This document shows positions 8,895 through 17,824 of a stretch of DNA of 42,837 bases, one piece after another. Position 1 is the first letter of the stretch; each line of letters begins with the position of its first letter. Both the position numbers and the translations under genes were made by a program. The stretch is from JAVVHE01 sp038238915 (GTDB lineage Bacteria > Pseudomonadota > Alphaproteobacteria > Sphingomonadales > Sphingomonadaceae). The stretch spans positions 1 through 42,837 of the forward strand of contig JBBSFH010000023.1 in assembly GCA_038238915.1 (NCBI GenBank), written 5' to 3'. The notes under the pieces are model-generated. The model had not been told where the DNA came from and made no database searches. It saw nothing but the letters and a program-made list of their open reading frames with translations.

Positions 8895-9385
8895 GAGGGG
8901 GCGCACTGCCTCCCGCGCTGCTGTTGGCCGCGCTCGGCTTCCTGCTTGCCTTCGCACCGCGCGCGACGTGGAGCCGCGCAGTGATCGTCGCCGCGCTGTT
9001 GGCGGGCGGGGCATGGGCGACGCTGCAGGGCCGCGCGCACCCGCCTGCGCTGGTTGAGGCCGTGTTCCTGAGCCTGTGGGGTAGCATCGCACTCACCGCG
9101 GCGATGGTCCATCTGCCGCGCGGGCCTTCCCCGCCGCTGGCATTGGCGGCGGGTGCCAACGCTGGTCTGTGGGCGGGAGCTGCGGTTGCGGTTGCGGGGA
9201 AGCCCGTCGATCTCATGATCGCGCTGCCGTGCACGCTTATGGCCTTCGCCGCGCGCCCGCTGATTGCGCGCGGGGCAGGCATCGCGGTCAAGGTCGCGGC
9301 GAGCTGGCTGATCGCAGTGGCCATCCTCGCCGCGCTGCTTCCGCTGACCCCCACGCCGGGCTATATGCCCGATCACATGGACTAG
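8891..9385 (+). CDS. Small polytopic membrane protein downstream of hupE
   Basis: A 164-residue protein, ATG 8891 overlapping the hupE stop, hence co-translated. It is almost entirely hydrophobic with about five predicted membrane segments (for example LLLAALGFLLAF, VIVAALLAGGAWA, VAASWLIAVAILAALL), and ends PTPGYMPDHMD. I do not recognise the family. Position and coupling suggest a partner or second subunit of the HupE-type permease. The two histidines and the acidic end could contact metal, but this is speculative. Confidence 0.78.
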   Translation: MRGGALPPALLLAALGFLLAFAPRATWSRAVIVAALLAGGAWATLQGRAHPPALVEAVFLSLWGSIALTAAMVHLPRGPSPPLALAAGANAGLWAGAAVAVAGKPVDLMIALPCTLMAFAARPLIARGAGIAVKVAASWLIAVAILAALLPLTPTPGYMPDHMD

Positions 9386-9435
9386 GGCTGCCCGCCGTGG
9401 AACCGCTTTGCCTTCGGATACGTAATGATCCTCGC

Positions 9436-10041
9436 ATGAAGCTTGCGGTCCTGATCATCCTCGCGACGCTTCCGGCCGAAGCGCAGGTGATCGAGATCAC
9501 CGATGGCGGCGCGCGGACCTTCACCGGCCCGACCCGCTTCACCGAAACCGGTGCCGAGCCGATTGCCCCCCCGCGGCGCGCCGCGGCTGCAACGCTGGCG
9601 AATGCCTATGGTTCAACGATGGCTGCCAGCGCCGCCAGGCAACGTCTCGATCCGGCACTGATCGAGGCGGTCGCGTGGCGTGAAAGCCGCTTTCGCGCCG
9701 ACGCGCTCAGCCCGAAAGGCGCGTTCGGGCCCATGCAGCTGATGCCCGCGACCGCGCGTGCGCTGGGCGTCGACGCGCGCGATCCCGAACAGAATATCGC
9801 GGGCGGCGCGCATTACCTGCGCCAGATGGCCGACCGGTTCGGCGATTGGTCCCTAGCGCTCGCCGCATATAACGCGGGTCCGGGGGCGGTCGTGCGTTTC
9901 GGGGGCGTGCCCCCCTTTGCCGAGACCCGAGCGTATGTCACCGATATTCTCGCGCGTTGGCAGGGTTCTGCCGCCCCGCCGCAATTCGCCCGCTCCGTGC
10001 CGCCAGCCAATCCGCTCCTGATCGAGGTGCCCGCCCAATGA
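9436..10041 (+). CDS. virB1: VirB1-like lytic transglycosylase (T4SS)
   Basis: A 201-residue protein from ATG 9436 with a signal peptide (MKLAVLIILATLPAEAQ). The SLT domain spans about residues 55-185: catalytic Glu83 in WRESRF, then GAFGPMQLMPATA and AAYNAGPGAV, the standard goose-lysozyme-type motifs. It opens gaps in peptidoglycan for assembly of the secretion channel. It is the first gene of a closely packed virB operon; its stop overlaps the virB2 start by 4 bases. The preceding gap is only 50 bases, so the operon promoter must be in that gap or upstream. Confidence 0.9.
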   Translation: MKLAVLIILATLPAEAQVIEITDGGARTFTGPTRFTETGAEPIAPPRRAAAATLANAYGSTMAASAARQRLDPALIEAVAWRESRFRADALSPKGAFGPMQLMPATARALGVDARDPEQNIAGGAHYLRQMADRFGDWSLALAAYNAGPGAVVRFGGVPPFAETRAYVTDILARWQGSAAPPQFARSVPPANPLLIEVPAQ

Positions 10042-10358
10042 TCCCCCGCCCGCTCGCCCTCGCCCTGACCATCGCGCTTGCCGCAGTTGTGGCGGCGCAC
10101 CCCGCGCTTGCCCAATATGCCGCGCCTGATCCCGCAGGCTCGGGCCCGATCGTCGGTGCAGTCGAGTGGTTGCAGGGCACGTTGCTCGGAAATGTCGCAA
10201 CCGCCATTGCGGTGATCGCGGTCGCCTCAGTGGGCTTCCTGATGCTGACCGGCCGCATCAACTGGAAATATGGGGCAACAGTGGTGCTTGGCCTCTTCAT
10301 CCTGTTCGGCGCGGCGTCGATCGTTGGCGGCATCCGCTCGGTCGCGGGTGCGGGCTGA
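10038..10358 (+). CDS. virB2: VirB2/TrbC pilin subunit (T4SS)
   Basis: A 106-residue protein with a long signal peptide ending AHPALA before QYAAP, then two hydrophobic helices (about residues 54-75 and 80-100) separated by the short polar TGRINWKYG loop. This is the VirB2/TrbC prepilin layout: the mature protein of about 80 residues forms the pilus. ATG 10038 overlaps the virB1 stop; the stop codon shares one base with the virB3 start. No TraF-like cyclisation protease is seen nearby. Confidence 0.9.
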   Translation: MIPRPLALALTIALAAVVAAHPALAQYAAPDPAGSGPIVGAVEWLQGTLLGNVATAIAVIAVASVGFLMLTGRINWKYGATVVLGLFILFGAASIVGGIRSVAGAG

Positions 10359-10630
10359 TGGCGGATCCGCTCTTCCGCGCGCTGGCGCGGCCGCAGATGG
10401 TGGCGGGGGTGACGTACCCGTTCTTCGTGCTGAACGGGGGTGTGGCGGTCGAACTGTTCCTGGTGTTCAAGAGCGTGTTCGCGTTGGTCCCCTCGCTCCT
10501 TATTCACGCGATCGGCTACGCCGCGCACCTGCGTGATCCGCAAATCATGAGCGTCTGGCTCACGCGCCTGCGCCGCACGCCTAGGGTGGCGAACCACCGC
10601 CTGTGGGGCGCGAATGAATACCGCCCGTAA
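10358..10630 (+). CDS. virB3: VirB3 inner-membrane protein (T4SS)
   Basis: A 90-residue protein with the VirB3 pattern: N-terminal PLFRALARPQMVAGV followed by a hydrophobic hairpin (about 20-60) and a polar tail. VirB3 associates with VirB4 and VirB8 at the inner membrane. The gene overlaps virB4 by 17 bases and shares one base with virB2, so translation is coupled. The N-terminal motif and the neighbours make the call firm despite the short length. Confidence 0.9.
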   Translation: MADPLFRALARPQMVAGVTYPFFVLNGGVAVELFLVFKSVFALVPSLLIHAIGYAAHLRDPQIMSVWLTRLRRTPRVANHRLWGANEYRP

Positions 10631-12977
10631 ACACGCCGCCGAGCGCGAGGCCCCTGCGGGACAACACCTGCCGTATCTCGCGCAGATCGACGATCACACG
10701 CTGCTGACCCGGCGCGGTCTGCTGATGCAGGTGGTGCGTCTGGAAGGCCTGCCGTTCGAGACGATCGCGCGCGCCGAACTCGATGCCCGCCTCGCGGTGC
10801 GCGATGCGACGCTCCAAGCCGTCGCCTCGGCGCGCTTTGCTTTGGTCCACCATGTCGTGCGTCGCGCGGTCGCGCCACGGCTGGAGGGCAAATTCGCCGA
10901 TGCGTTCAGCGCCGCGCTCGACGCCAAATGGGAAGCGCGGCTCGCCCATCGCCGCCTGTACGTCAACGATCTGTACCTCACGCTCATCCTGCGTCCACTG
11001 GCGGGCCGGGCGGGCATCGCCGATCGCCTGCTCGGACTGGCGGGCGCTCGGCCCACCGCCGACAACCGCGCGCTGGACCTCAGGGTGCTGGCGCAGGCGC
11101 GCGAGAATCTGATGGCCGCGCTCGAGCCCTATGGCCCGCGCCTGCTCGGCGCGTATGATCTCCCCACCGGCCTCGCCTCCGAGCCGCTCGAGTTCCTCGC
11201 CACCCTCTACAACGGTACGTCCGGCCCCATGCTGCTGCCGCTCGGCGATCTCGGCCACGCGGTCCCGCGGCGCCGGATCAGCTTCGGCGCGGACTCGATC
11301 GAGTTGGGCGTGGTGGACGGCGAACCCGCCGAATTCGCCGCCATATTGTCGGTCAAGGATTATCCTGCGAGCACGAGCGCGGGAATGCTGGACGATCTGT
11401 ATCGGCTTCCCGTGCCACTCATTGTCACCCAGTCAATGGCGTTCGTCGATCGCGGCCCCGCCTTGGAACGCATGGACCTGGCGCTGCGCCGGATGCGCTC
11501 CGCCGCCGACGAAGCCGTCTCGCTACGCGCCGAACTCGCCGCCGCCAAGGACGATGTGGCGGCGGGCCGCGCCGCGTTCGGCGAACATCACCTGACGATC
11601 ATGGTGAAAGCCGATATGCCCGCCACGCTCGATCAGGCGACCGGCGAGGTCCAAGCCGCGCTCGCCGAAGCGGGTTTCGCCGCCGCGCGCGAAGAACTGG
11701 GACTGGAAGCCGCCTTCTGGGCACAGTTCCCGGGCAATTTCGATTATATTGCCAGGCGCGCGCTCGTCTCGTCGGCCAACTTCGCGGGTTTCGCATCGGC
11801 CCACAATTTTCCGGTCGGCCAGCCCACCGGCAATCATTGGGGGGACGCGGTCACGCTGTTCGAAACCACGTCAGCGGGCCCGTATTTCTTCAACTTCCAT
11901 CGCGGCGATCTGGGCAATTTCACCGTCATCGGCCCGTCCGGCTCGGGCAAGACGGTGGTGCTGAACTTCCTCCTCGCCCAATCCCGCCGCTTCGCCCCCC
12001 GCATCGTTTTCTTCGACAAGGATCGCGGCGCCGAAATCTTCCTGCGCGCGATCGGTGGGCATTACGACTCGCTCAGGCCCGGCGAACCGACGCGGCTCAA
12101 CCCGCTCGCTCTGCCCGACAGCCCCGTCAACCGTCGCTTTCTTTCTGAATGGCTCACGCGTCTGGCAACGGGCGACGGCGCGCCTTTGAGCGTTGAGGAA
12201 ACGAGCTGGATCGCCGAAGCGATCGACAGCGCCTATTCCGGTCCCGCCGAACTGCGCCGCCTGCGCCACGTCGCCGAACTGTTCCGGGGCCGGGGCCGCG
12301 CGTCGGCGAGCGATCTCGCCGCGCGCCTCGCGCCGTGGCACGGCGCGGGCGAACACGCCTGGCTATTCGACAACGCCGAAGACCGCCTCGACCTCGAAGC
12401 GCCCACGCTCGGCTTCGACATGACCGCGATCCTCGACCAGCCCGCGCTGCGCGCCGCGACGATGCTCTACCTGTTCCACCGCGTGGAGGAGCGGCTCGAC
12501 GGCAAGCCAACGATCATCGTGGTGGACGAAGGCTGGAAGGCGCTCGACGACGATGTGTTCGTCGCGCGCATCCGTGACTGGGAGAAGACCATTCGCAAGC
12601 GCGGCGGCATTGTGGGTTTCGCCACCCAGTCCGCCTCGGACGCGCTGCAGTCGAAGATCGCGTCCGCCATCATCGAGCAGGCGGGCACACAGATCTTCAT
12701 GGCCAATGCGTCCGCGCAGGCGAGCGATTACATGGGCGGCTTCGGCCTCACCCAGCACGAATATGATCTCGTCCGCTCGATGCCCGAAGCCGCGCGCGCT
12801 TTCCTGGTGAAGCACGGTACCGACAGTGTCGTCGTTCGCCTCAACCTCGCCTCCGAACCCGATATCCTGACCGTGCTTTCCGGCCGCGAACGCACCGTGC
12901 GCCTGCTCGACCGCCTGCGAGCGCAACACGGCGACGATCCGCAAGCCTGGCTCCCGCGTCTGCTGGAAGCTGCATGA
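10614..12977 (+). CDS. virB4: VirB4 ATPase (T4SS)
   Basis: A 787-residue protein of usual VirB4 length. The Walker A motif GPSGSGKT is at residues 440-447, Walker B TIIVVDEGWKALDD near 635, and GFATQS lies further on. It powers pilus assembly and substrate movement at the cytoplasmic face of the channel. The N-terminal 200 residues form the CagE/TrbE domain. The start overlaps virB3; the stop overlaps virB6 by 4 bases, with no gene between them in the place where virB5 normally sits. Confidence 0.96.
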   Translation: MNTARKHAAEREAPAGQHLPYLAQIDDHTLLTRRGLLMQVVRLEGLPFETIARAELDARLAVRDATLQAVASARFALVHHVVRRAVAPRLEGKFADAFSAALDAKWEARLAHRRLYVNDLYLTLILRPLAGRAGIADRLLGLAGARPTADNRALDLRVLAQARENLMAALEPYGPRLLGAYDLPTGLASEPLEFLATLYNGTSGPMLLPLGDLGHAVPRRRISFGADSIELGVVDGEPAEFAAILSVKDYPASTSAGMLDDLYRLPVPLIVTQSMAFVDRGPALERMDLALRRMRSAADEAVSLRAELAAAKDDVAAGRAAFGEHHLTIMVKADMPATLDQATGEVQAALAEAGFAAAREELGLEAAFWAQFPGNFDYIARRALVSSANFAGFASAHNFPVGQPTGNHWGDAVTLFETTSAGPYFFNFHRGDLGNFTVIGPSGSGKTVVLNFLLAQSRRFAPRIVFFDKDRGAEIFLRAIGGHYDSLRPGEPTRLNPLALPDSPVNRRFLSEWLTRLATGDGAPLSVEETSWIAEAIDSAYSGPAELRRLRHVAELFRGRGRASASDLAARLAPWHGAGEHAWLFDNAEDRLDLEAPTLGFDMTAILDQPALRAATMLYLFHRVEERLDGKPTIIVVDEGWKALDDDVFVARIRDWEKTIRKRGGIVGFATQSASDALQSKIASAIIEQAGTQIFMANASAQASDYMGGFGLTQHEYDLVRSMPEAARAFLVKHGTDSVVVRLNLASEPDILTVLSGRERTVRLLDRLRAQHGDDPQAWLPRLLEAA

Positions 12978-14170
12978 ACGCGGACATCTGCGCTCCGCCC
13001 AGCGCGCCCGGCCTTGCCGCGCGACTATTGGCGGATACCGATTGCCAGGCGTTCGGCCTCGTCGAGCGCGGTTACGCGGCGCTCGCCGATCCCACTGGGC
13101 CAGTGTCCGCCGCGCTGACCGCGATGATGGTGATCGCGGTTGCGCTGTTCGGCTACCGCCTGCTGCTCGGCCGCGGTCTGGCGTTGAGCGATGTCGTCGG
13201 CCTCGCCATCCGCCTCGGCCTCGTCCTCCTGCTCGCGGGCAGCTTCGCTGTCTGGTCGACGCTTGCGTACGATACGCTCGCCCGCGCGCCCACCCGCGTC
13301 GCCCAGACATTGATTGCCGCTACGGGAACTCCCGAGCCCGTCGCGGGCCTGCAACGCGCGCTCGACAGCCTCGAAGCCGCCGCGATCGGCTGGCGCACGC
13401 GCGCTGGGATCGCCTCTCCCTTTGTGGGCGGACCCCCCGCCACCGCGATGACGCTCAACATCTCCGCACTCCTCCTCACCTTGTCGAGCGTCGGCCTTCT
13501 CGTCGTCGCCCGCGTCGTTCTCGCACTCCTCCTCGCGCTCGTCCCCGCGATGGCGGGCTTTCTGCTGTTCGACACCACACGCGGCCTAGCCGAGGGCTGG
13601 CTGCGCGCGATGATCGCCGCCGCGCTCGTGCCGCTCGCCGTGCTGGTGCTGTTCGCCATCGAACTCGCCATCCTCAATCCCATGATCTCGCGCATGCTCA
13701 CCCAGCAGGCGACGGGCAATTTTGACAGCGCGTCGGTCACCCCCATCGGCCTCGTCGCAGTCGTCTTCACCGCCGCAATCCTTACGGCCGTTAGCGCGGG
13801 AGCCACAATCGCGCGCGGGTTGCGCCTGCCGCGACGCGCCGCGCCCACGCCCAGCGCCGCCGAGCGCGAGACCGCAATGCTTGCCGCCCGCGAGACCGCC
13901 GCCGCCGAGGCACCGCTCGCCGCGATCGCGCTCGTCCGCACGCTCGAAGCTGCCGCGCGGCGTGACACCGCGCAAGGCGCGCGCCTCGCGCTCGCCGGTC
14001 CGGGCAGCGCTTCCGGGATGAGTGCCACCGCCGACGGACGCACGATCGGTGCAAGTCTCGCCGCAACCCGCTCCTCTGCGGCTACGACCGATCCCTACCG
14101 CCCCGCTCCCATCACCATCCGCGCCATGCTGCCGCGCGCGTCCCGTCTCGCCGCCCGGAGGAATGCTTGA
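12974..14170 (+). CDS. virB6: VirB6 polytopic membrane protein (T4SS)
   Basis: A 398-residue protein with about six to seven hydrophobic segments (for example ALTAMMVIAVALFGYRLLLG, VVGLAIRLGLVLLLAGSF, IAAALVPLAVLVLFAIELAI) and an Ala/Arg-rich cytoplasmic tail after residue 280. The periplasmic loop around 100-150 separates two membrane blocks, as in VirB6/TrbL proteins that form the inner-membrane channel. Its start and stop overlap virB4 and virB8 by 4 bases each. The sequence is diverged, but position and topology agree. Confidence 0.9.
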   Translation: MNADICAPPSAPGLAARLLADTDCQAFGLVERGYAALADPTGPVSAALTAMMVIAVALFGYRLLLGRGLALSDVVGLAIRLGLVLLLAGSFAVWSTLAYDTLARAPTRVAQTLIAATGTPEPVAGLQRALDSLEAAAIGWRTRAGIASPFVGGPPATAMTLNISALLLTLSSVGLLVVARVVLALLLALVPAMAGFLLFDTTRGLAEGWLRAMIAAALVPLAVLVLFAIELAILNPMISRMLTQQATGNFDSASVTPIGLVAVVFTAAILTAVSAGATIARGLRLPRRAAPTPSAAERETAMLAARETAAAEAPLAAIALVRTLEAAARRDTAQGARLALAGPGSASGMSATADGRTIGASLAATRSSAATTDPYRPAPITIRAMLPRASRLAARRNA

Positions 14171-14838
14171 GCCAACGCGACACCTATTACGAGGCGGCCG
14201 CGACCTGGGCCGATACTGTCGCCGCTGCCGAGCGCCGTAGCCGCACCACCGCGTGGATTGTCGCGGGTATCGCCACCTTCATCGCCGCGCTGCTGGCGCT
14301 CGCGCTGCTGGCGCTTACGCCGCTCAAAACCGTGCAGCCCTATGTTGTCACCGTCGACAGGCAGACCGGCGCGGTCGAGGTCACGCAGACGCTGGCGAAC
14401 AGCCGCCTGACCGAGAACGAGGCCGTCATCCAGGCGAGCCTCGCGAATTACGTTCGCGCGCGCGAGACGTTCGACGTGACCGATCTCGCACAGAACTATC
14501 GCCGCGTGCAGATGATGTCGGCCGCGAACGCGCGCGCGGCGTATGTGGCCGAGATGGCGGCGAACAATCCCGCCAGCCCGCTGCGCATGCTCTCGCCCGG
14601 CGATACCGTCGTGGTCAAAGTGAAGTCGATCTCGCTCCTCGCGCCGGGCACCGCACTCGTGCGTTTCGAAGTGGCGCGCAAGCCCGCCGGATCCGCCGCC
14701 GCAGTCACCCAATCCTACGCCGCCGCCATCTCCTACGGCTTCAGCGGCCGCCCGTTACGCATGGAAGACCGCTTCGACAATCCCCTCGGCTTCGAAGTCA
14801 CCCGCTACCGCAAGGACGCTGAAGGGATCGGGGCGTGA
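14167..14838 (+). CDS. virB8: VirB8 (T4SS)
   Basis: A 223-residue protein from TTG 14167, overlapping the virB6 stop. One hydrophobic helix at about residues 27-52 follows a short cytoplasmic N-terminus; the periplasmic domain contains the VirB8 segments PYVVTVDRQTG, SLANYVRARETFD and a C-terminal NPLGFEVTRYRKD (NPxGF). VirB8 is a bitopic assembly factor linking the inner-membrane complex to VirB9/VirB10. Overlaps of 4 bases on both sides suggest coupled translation. Confidence 0.93.
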   Translation: MSQRDTYYEAAATWADTVAAAERRSRTTAWIVAGIATFIAALLALALLALTPLKTVQPYVVTVDRQTGAVEVTQTLANSRLTENEAVIQASLANYVRARETFDVTDLAQNYRRVQMMSAANARAAYVAEMAANNPASPLRMLSPGDTVVVKVKSISLLAPGTALVRFEVARKPAGSAAAVTQSYAAAISYGFSGRPLRMEDRFDNPLGFEVTRYRKDAEGIGA

Positions 14839-15536
14839 AGGTGCCGCGCCTCGCCGCTTCGGCGGTACTTGTGCTTGCGCTCACCGCCGCCACCACGCCA
14901 CGTTCCGGACCGGCCGATATGCACATCCAGCATGTGTTCTACGATCCCGATCAGGTCACCCGCATCACCGGATCGCTCGGCTGGCAGGTAATGCTCGAAT
15001 TCGCACCCGACGAGCGGATCGAGAACGTCTCGATCGGCGACTCGCTCGCGTGGCAGGTCACGCCGAACAAGCGCGCCAAACTGCTCTTCCTGAAACCGCT
15101 GGCGAGGAACGCCAGCACCAACATGACCGTCGTCACGAGTACGCGCCGCTACGCATTCGCGCTCACCACGGGCCCGCGCACCGCGTCCATCCCATGGATC
15201 GTGCGCTTCGATTATCCGCGTCCGGTGGTGGAGACGCTGCCCGAACCCGTGCCGCCGCCTGCGCCGCATCTGAGCTTCGCATATGCGCTTGGCGGCGATC
15301 CCGGGCTGCTCCCCGCCAAGGTGTGGGATGACGGCCGCCAGACCTATTTCGCCTTTCCCGATGGCATCGCATTGCCCGCAATCTTCGCGGGCGGGCCGGG
15401 TAAGGACGAGACATTGGTAAACGTCAGCAACCGCGGCCGTGTCGCGGTCGTTCAGCAATTGGGCGCCCGCTTCACGCTCCGGCTCGGCAAGCGCGTCGCC
15501 ACCGTCACCGTCGCTACACAAAAGGGCATTCGATGA
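14835..15536 (+). CDS. virB9: VirB9 (T4SS)
   Basis: A 233-residue protein with a signal peptide (residues 1 to about 22) and the VirB9/TrbG signatures YDPDQVTRI near the N-terminus and FAPDERIENVSIGDS. The C-terminal half includes VWDDGRQTYFAFP and GRVAVVQQLGARFTLRLG, the region that contacts the VirB10 outer-membrane ring. VirB9 forms part of the outer-membrane core complex with VirB7 and VirB10; no virB7 gene is present. The start overlaps virB8 and the stop overlaps virB10 by 4 bases. Confidence 0.94.
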   Translation: MKVPRLAASAVLVLALTAATTPRSGPADMHIQHVFYDPDQVTRITGSLGWQVMLEFAPDERIENVSIGDSLAWQVTPNKRAKLLFLKPLARNASTNMTVVTSTRRYAFALTTGPRTASIPWIVRFDYPRPVVETLPEPVPPPAPHLSFAYALGGDPGLLPAKVWDDGRQTYFAFPDGIALPAIFAGGPGKDETLVNVSNRGRVAVVQQLGARFTLRLGKRVATVTVATQKGIR

Positions 15537-16831
15537 GCGAAGACCCACCCGTCCGCCGCCCCGCCATCGCCCGCCGCGCGGCGGCGCGCAAGTCGATCCT
15601 GCCCGCCGTTCTCGGAGCGACGGCATTGGGCGCATTCGTCCTCGTTGGCCTCGGTGCCAATCGCAGCGCGCGGGCCGAGCGCGAGACCAAGTTGCCACCG
15701 CTCACCGCGCCCAGCAGTGCCGAGCCTGCGCCGCTTGTTCTGCCCGCGTCCTTCACCAGCACGCCCGCGCCTGCGCCCGCGCCAGTCGTCATCACGCCTG
15801 TTGTCGCGCCAACTCCCCGTCCCCCCTTCGTCGCGGCACCGATCCGGGCCGTACCGTCCGCAATCGATACAGGCGCGGCCGAGCGCGAACGTGCACGCCT
15901 GCGCGCGCCCACGCTGATCGTCGATCTCGCCCCCGCGCGCTCTGACGCAACCACCGGACCCGCCCCTGCCGACGGCACGGCTCCCGCCCAGATCGCGTTG
16001 CTCAGCGTTGCAACTCCGGCGGGCATCACCTCTGCAGGCACGGCGTCGACGGTCGGCGGCGCGCCCGTCGCTGCGGCCGACACCGGCCCCGTCCAGCTCG
16101 CCCAGGCTGCGCCCAGCGCCGCCGATCCCACCGGCGCGACCGCCGCTGCCGTCGCGGCCGGAGCAGCCGGAGCAGCCGCTGGCACTTCCGCACCCCGCCT
16201 GAACAGCAACGAGAGTTTCGCCTCGCGGGTCGGTGGTGCGGAGGTGGAGAGCGCGCAGGCCACCCGCCTTGCCCACCTTGATCGGCTGATCCCGCAGGGC
16301 GCGATCGTCGCCGCCGTTCTCGAGACCGCGCTCAACTCGGACCTGCCGGGCTATGCGCGCGCGATCGTCAACCGCGACGTTCTCTCCTTCGATGGCTCTG
16401 CTGTCCTGATCCCTGCGGGAAGCCGCGTAATCGGCCAATACAACAGCGGCGTCGCGCAGGGGGCCAGTCGCGTCTTCATCGTCTGGACGCGCCTCATCCG
16501 CCCCGATGGCGTTGCCATCGCGCTCGGTTCGCCTGCGATCGACGATCTCGGCCGTGGCGGCCTGCCCGGCAAGGTCAACCGCCATTTCCTGCAACGCTAT
16601 GGCGGCGCGATCCTGCTTTCGGTGCTAACCGGTGGCATCAGCGCCGCGAGCGCATCGCTCAGCAACGGCAACACCGTGATCGTCGGTACCGCCAACCAGG
16701 CGACCGGCCTCGCCAACGAGGCGAGCAACAACCTCAATATCCCGCCCACGATCAAGACGCCCCAAGGTGCAAACGTGCGTATCTTCGTCGCGCGCGATCT
16801 TGATTTCACCGCCGTGGGTCCGGCTGCATAG
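15533..16831 (+). CDS. virB10: VirB10 (T4SS core complex)
   Basis: A 432-residue protein. A single membrane helix near residues 22-45 (ILPAVLGATALGAFVLVGLG) is followed by a long Pro/Ala-rich periplasmic linker (about 55-225), then the VirB10 C-terminal domain with GAIVAAVLETALNSDLPG, AIVNRDV and PAGSRVIGQYNSG. VirB10 spans the envelope, joining the inner ATPases to the outer ring. The Ala-rich AAVAAGAAGAAAG stretch lies just before the folded domain. It overlaps virB9 by 4 bases and is 2 bases from virB11. Confidence 0.96.
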   Translation: MSEDPPVRRPAIARRAAARKSILPAVLGATALGAFVLVGLGANRSARAERETKLPPLTAPSSAEPAPLVLPASFTSTPAPAPAPVVITPVVAPTPRPPFVAAPIRAVPSAIDTGAAERERARLRAPTLIVDLAPARSDATTGPAPADGTAPAQIALLSVATPAGITSAGTASTVGGAPVAAADTGPVQLAQAAPSAADPTGATAAAVAAGAAGAAAGTSAPRLNSNESFASRVGGAEVESAQATRLAHLDRLIPQGAIVAAVLETALNSDLPGYARAIVNRDVLSFDGSAVLIPAGSRVIGQYNSGVAQGASRVFIVWTRLIRPDGVAIALGSPAIDDLGRGGLPGKVNRHFLQRYGGAILLSVLTGGISAASASLSNGNTVIVGTANQATGLANEASNNLNIPPTIKTPQGANVRIFVARDLDFTAVGPAA

Positions 16832-16833
16832 GC

Positions 16834-17814
16834 ATGAGTGCCCAGCCCCGCGTTTTCCTCGAAGCCTTCCTGACCCCGCTCGCGCGCCATCTGGCGCGCG
16901 CCGACGTGACCGATATCTACATCAACCGCCCGCACGAACTCTGGCTCGAAACCGGTTTGGGCATCGAGCGCCACGACGCACCGACGCTCGACGATGCCGC
17001 ACTGTGGCGGCTTGCGCGCCAGATCGCCGCCTCGTCCGATCAGGGCATCAGCCGCGAACACCCGTTGCTCGCCGCGACTTTGCCCGATGGCGCGCGCGTC
17101 CAGGTGTGCGCACCTCCTGCAACGCGCGGGCATGTCGCGGTTGCGATCCGCAAGCACGTCGTCCCCGATCTGACGCTGGGGGATTATGCGGCGGCGGGCG
17201 CGTTTGCTCATGTCGGCGAGGCGGCGCACACGCGCACCGTCGAGGACGCAGCGTTGAGCGCGCAACTCGACGCGGGCGACACCCACGGCTTCCTCGCGGC
17301 CGCCGTCCGCACCCGCCGCACGATCCTGATCGCGGGCGGCACCGCGACCGGCAAGACCACGCTGCTGAATGCGCTGCTGAAAGAGGCACGCCAGAGCGAA
17401 CGCCTCGTGCTGATCGAAGACACTCCCGAAATCCAGATCACGCAGCCCAACGCGATCGGCCTGGTGGCAGTGCGCGGGCGGCTGGGCGAGGCTTCGGTCT
17501 CCGCCGCCGATCTGCTCGAGGCGACACTGCGCCTGCGCCCCGATCGGATCATCCTGGGCGAAATCCGTGGCGCGGAGGCGTTGAGCTTCCTGCGCGCGGT
17601 CAACACCGGCCATCCGGGTTCGATCAGCACGATCCACGCCAACTCGCCCGAAGGCGCGATCGAGCAGCTGGCGATGATCGCGCGTGGAGCGGGCACCGCG
17701 CTGCGAACCGACGATATCGAGCGCTACGTGCGCGCCGTGATCGACGTGATCGTCCAGCTCGGCGTGGTTGGCGGCAAGCGGCGCGTCACCGAGGTGCTGT
17801 TCACGCCGCGTTGA
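16834..17814 (+). CDS. virB11: VirB11 hexameric ATPase (T4SS)
   Basis: A 326-residue protein. The Walker A GGTATGKT is at residues 168-175; the Asp box LIEDTPEIQI, Walker B GEIRGAEAL and the His box GHPGSISTIHANS all match the VirB11/GspE family. It is a cytoplasmic ATPase that switches the channel between pilus building and secretion. It is the last gene of the operon; its stop is 10 bases from the stop of the convergent Sel1-repeat gene. No virD4 follows. Confidence 0.96.
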   Translation: MSAQPRVFLEAFLTPLARHLARADVTDIYINRPHELWLETGLGIERHDAPTLDDAALWRLARQIAASSDQGISREHPLLAATLPDGARVQVCAPPATRGHVAVAIRKHVVPDLTLGDYAAAGAFAHVGEAAHTRTVEDAALSAQLDAGDTHGFLAAAVRTRRTILIAGGTATGKTTLLNALLKEARQSERLVLIEDTPEIQITQPNAIGLVAVRGRLGEASVSAADLLEATLRLRPDRIILGEIRGAEALSFLRAVNTGHPGSISTIHANSPEGAIEQLAMIARGAGTALRTDDIERYVRAVIDVIVQLGVVGGKRRVTEVLFTPR

Positions 17815-17824
17815 ACCGCTCGGA

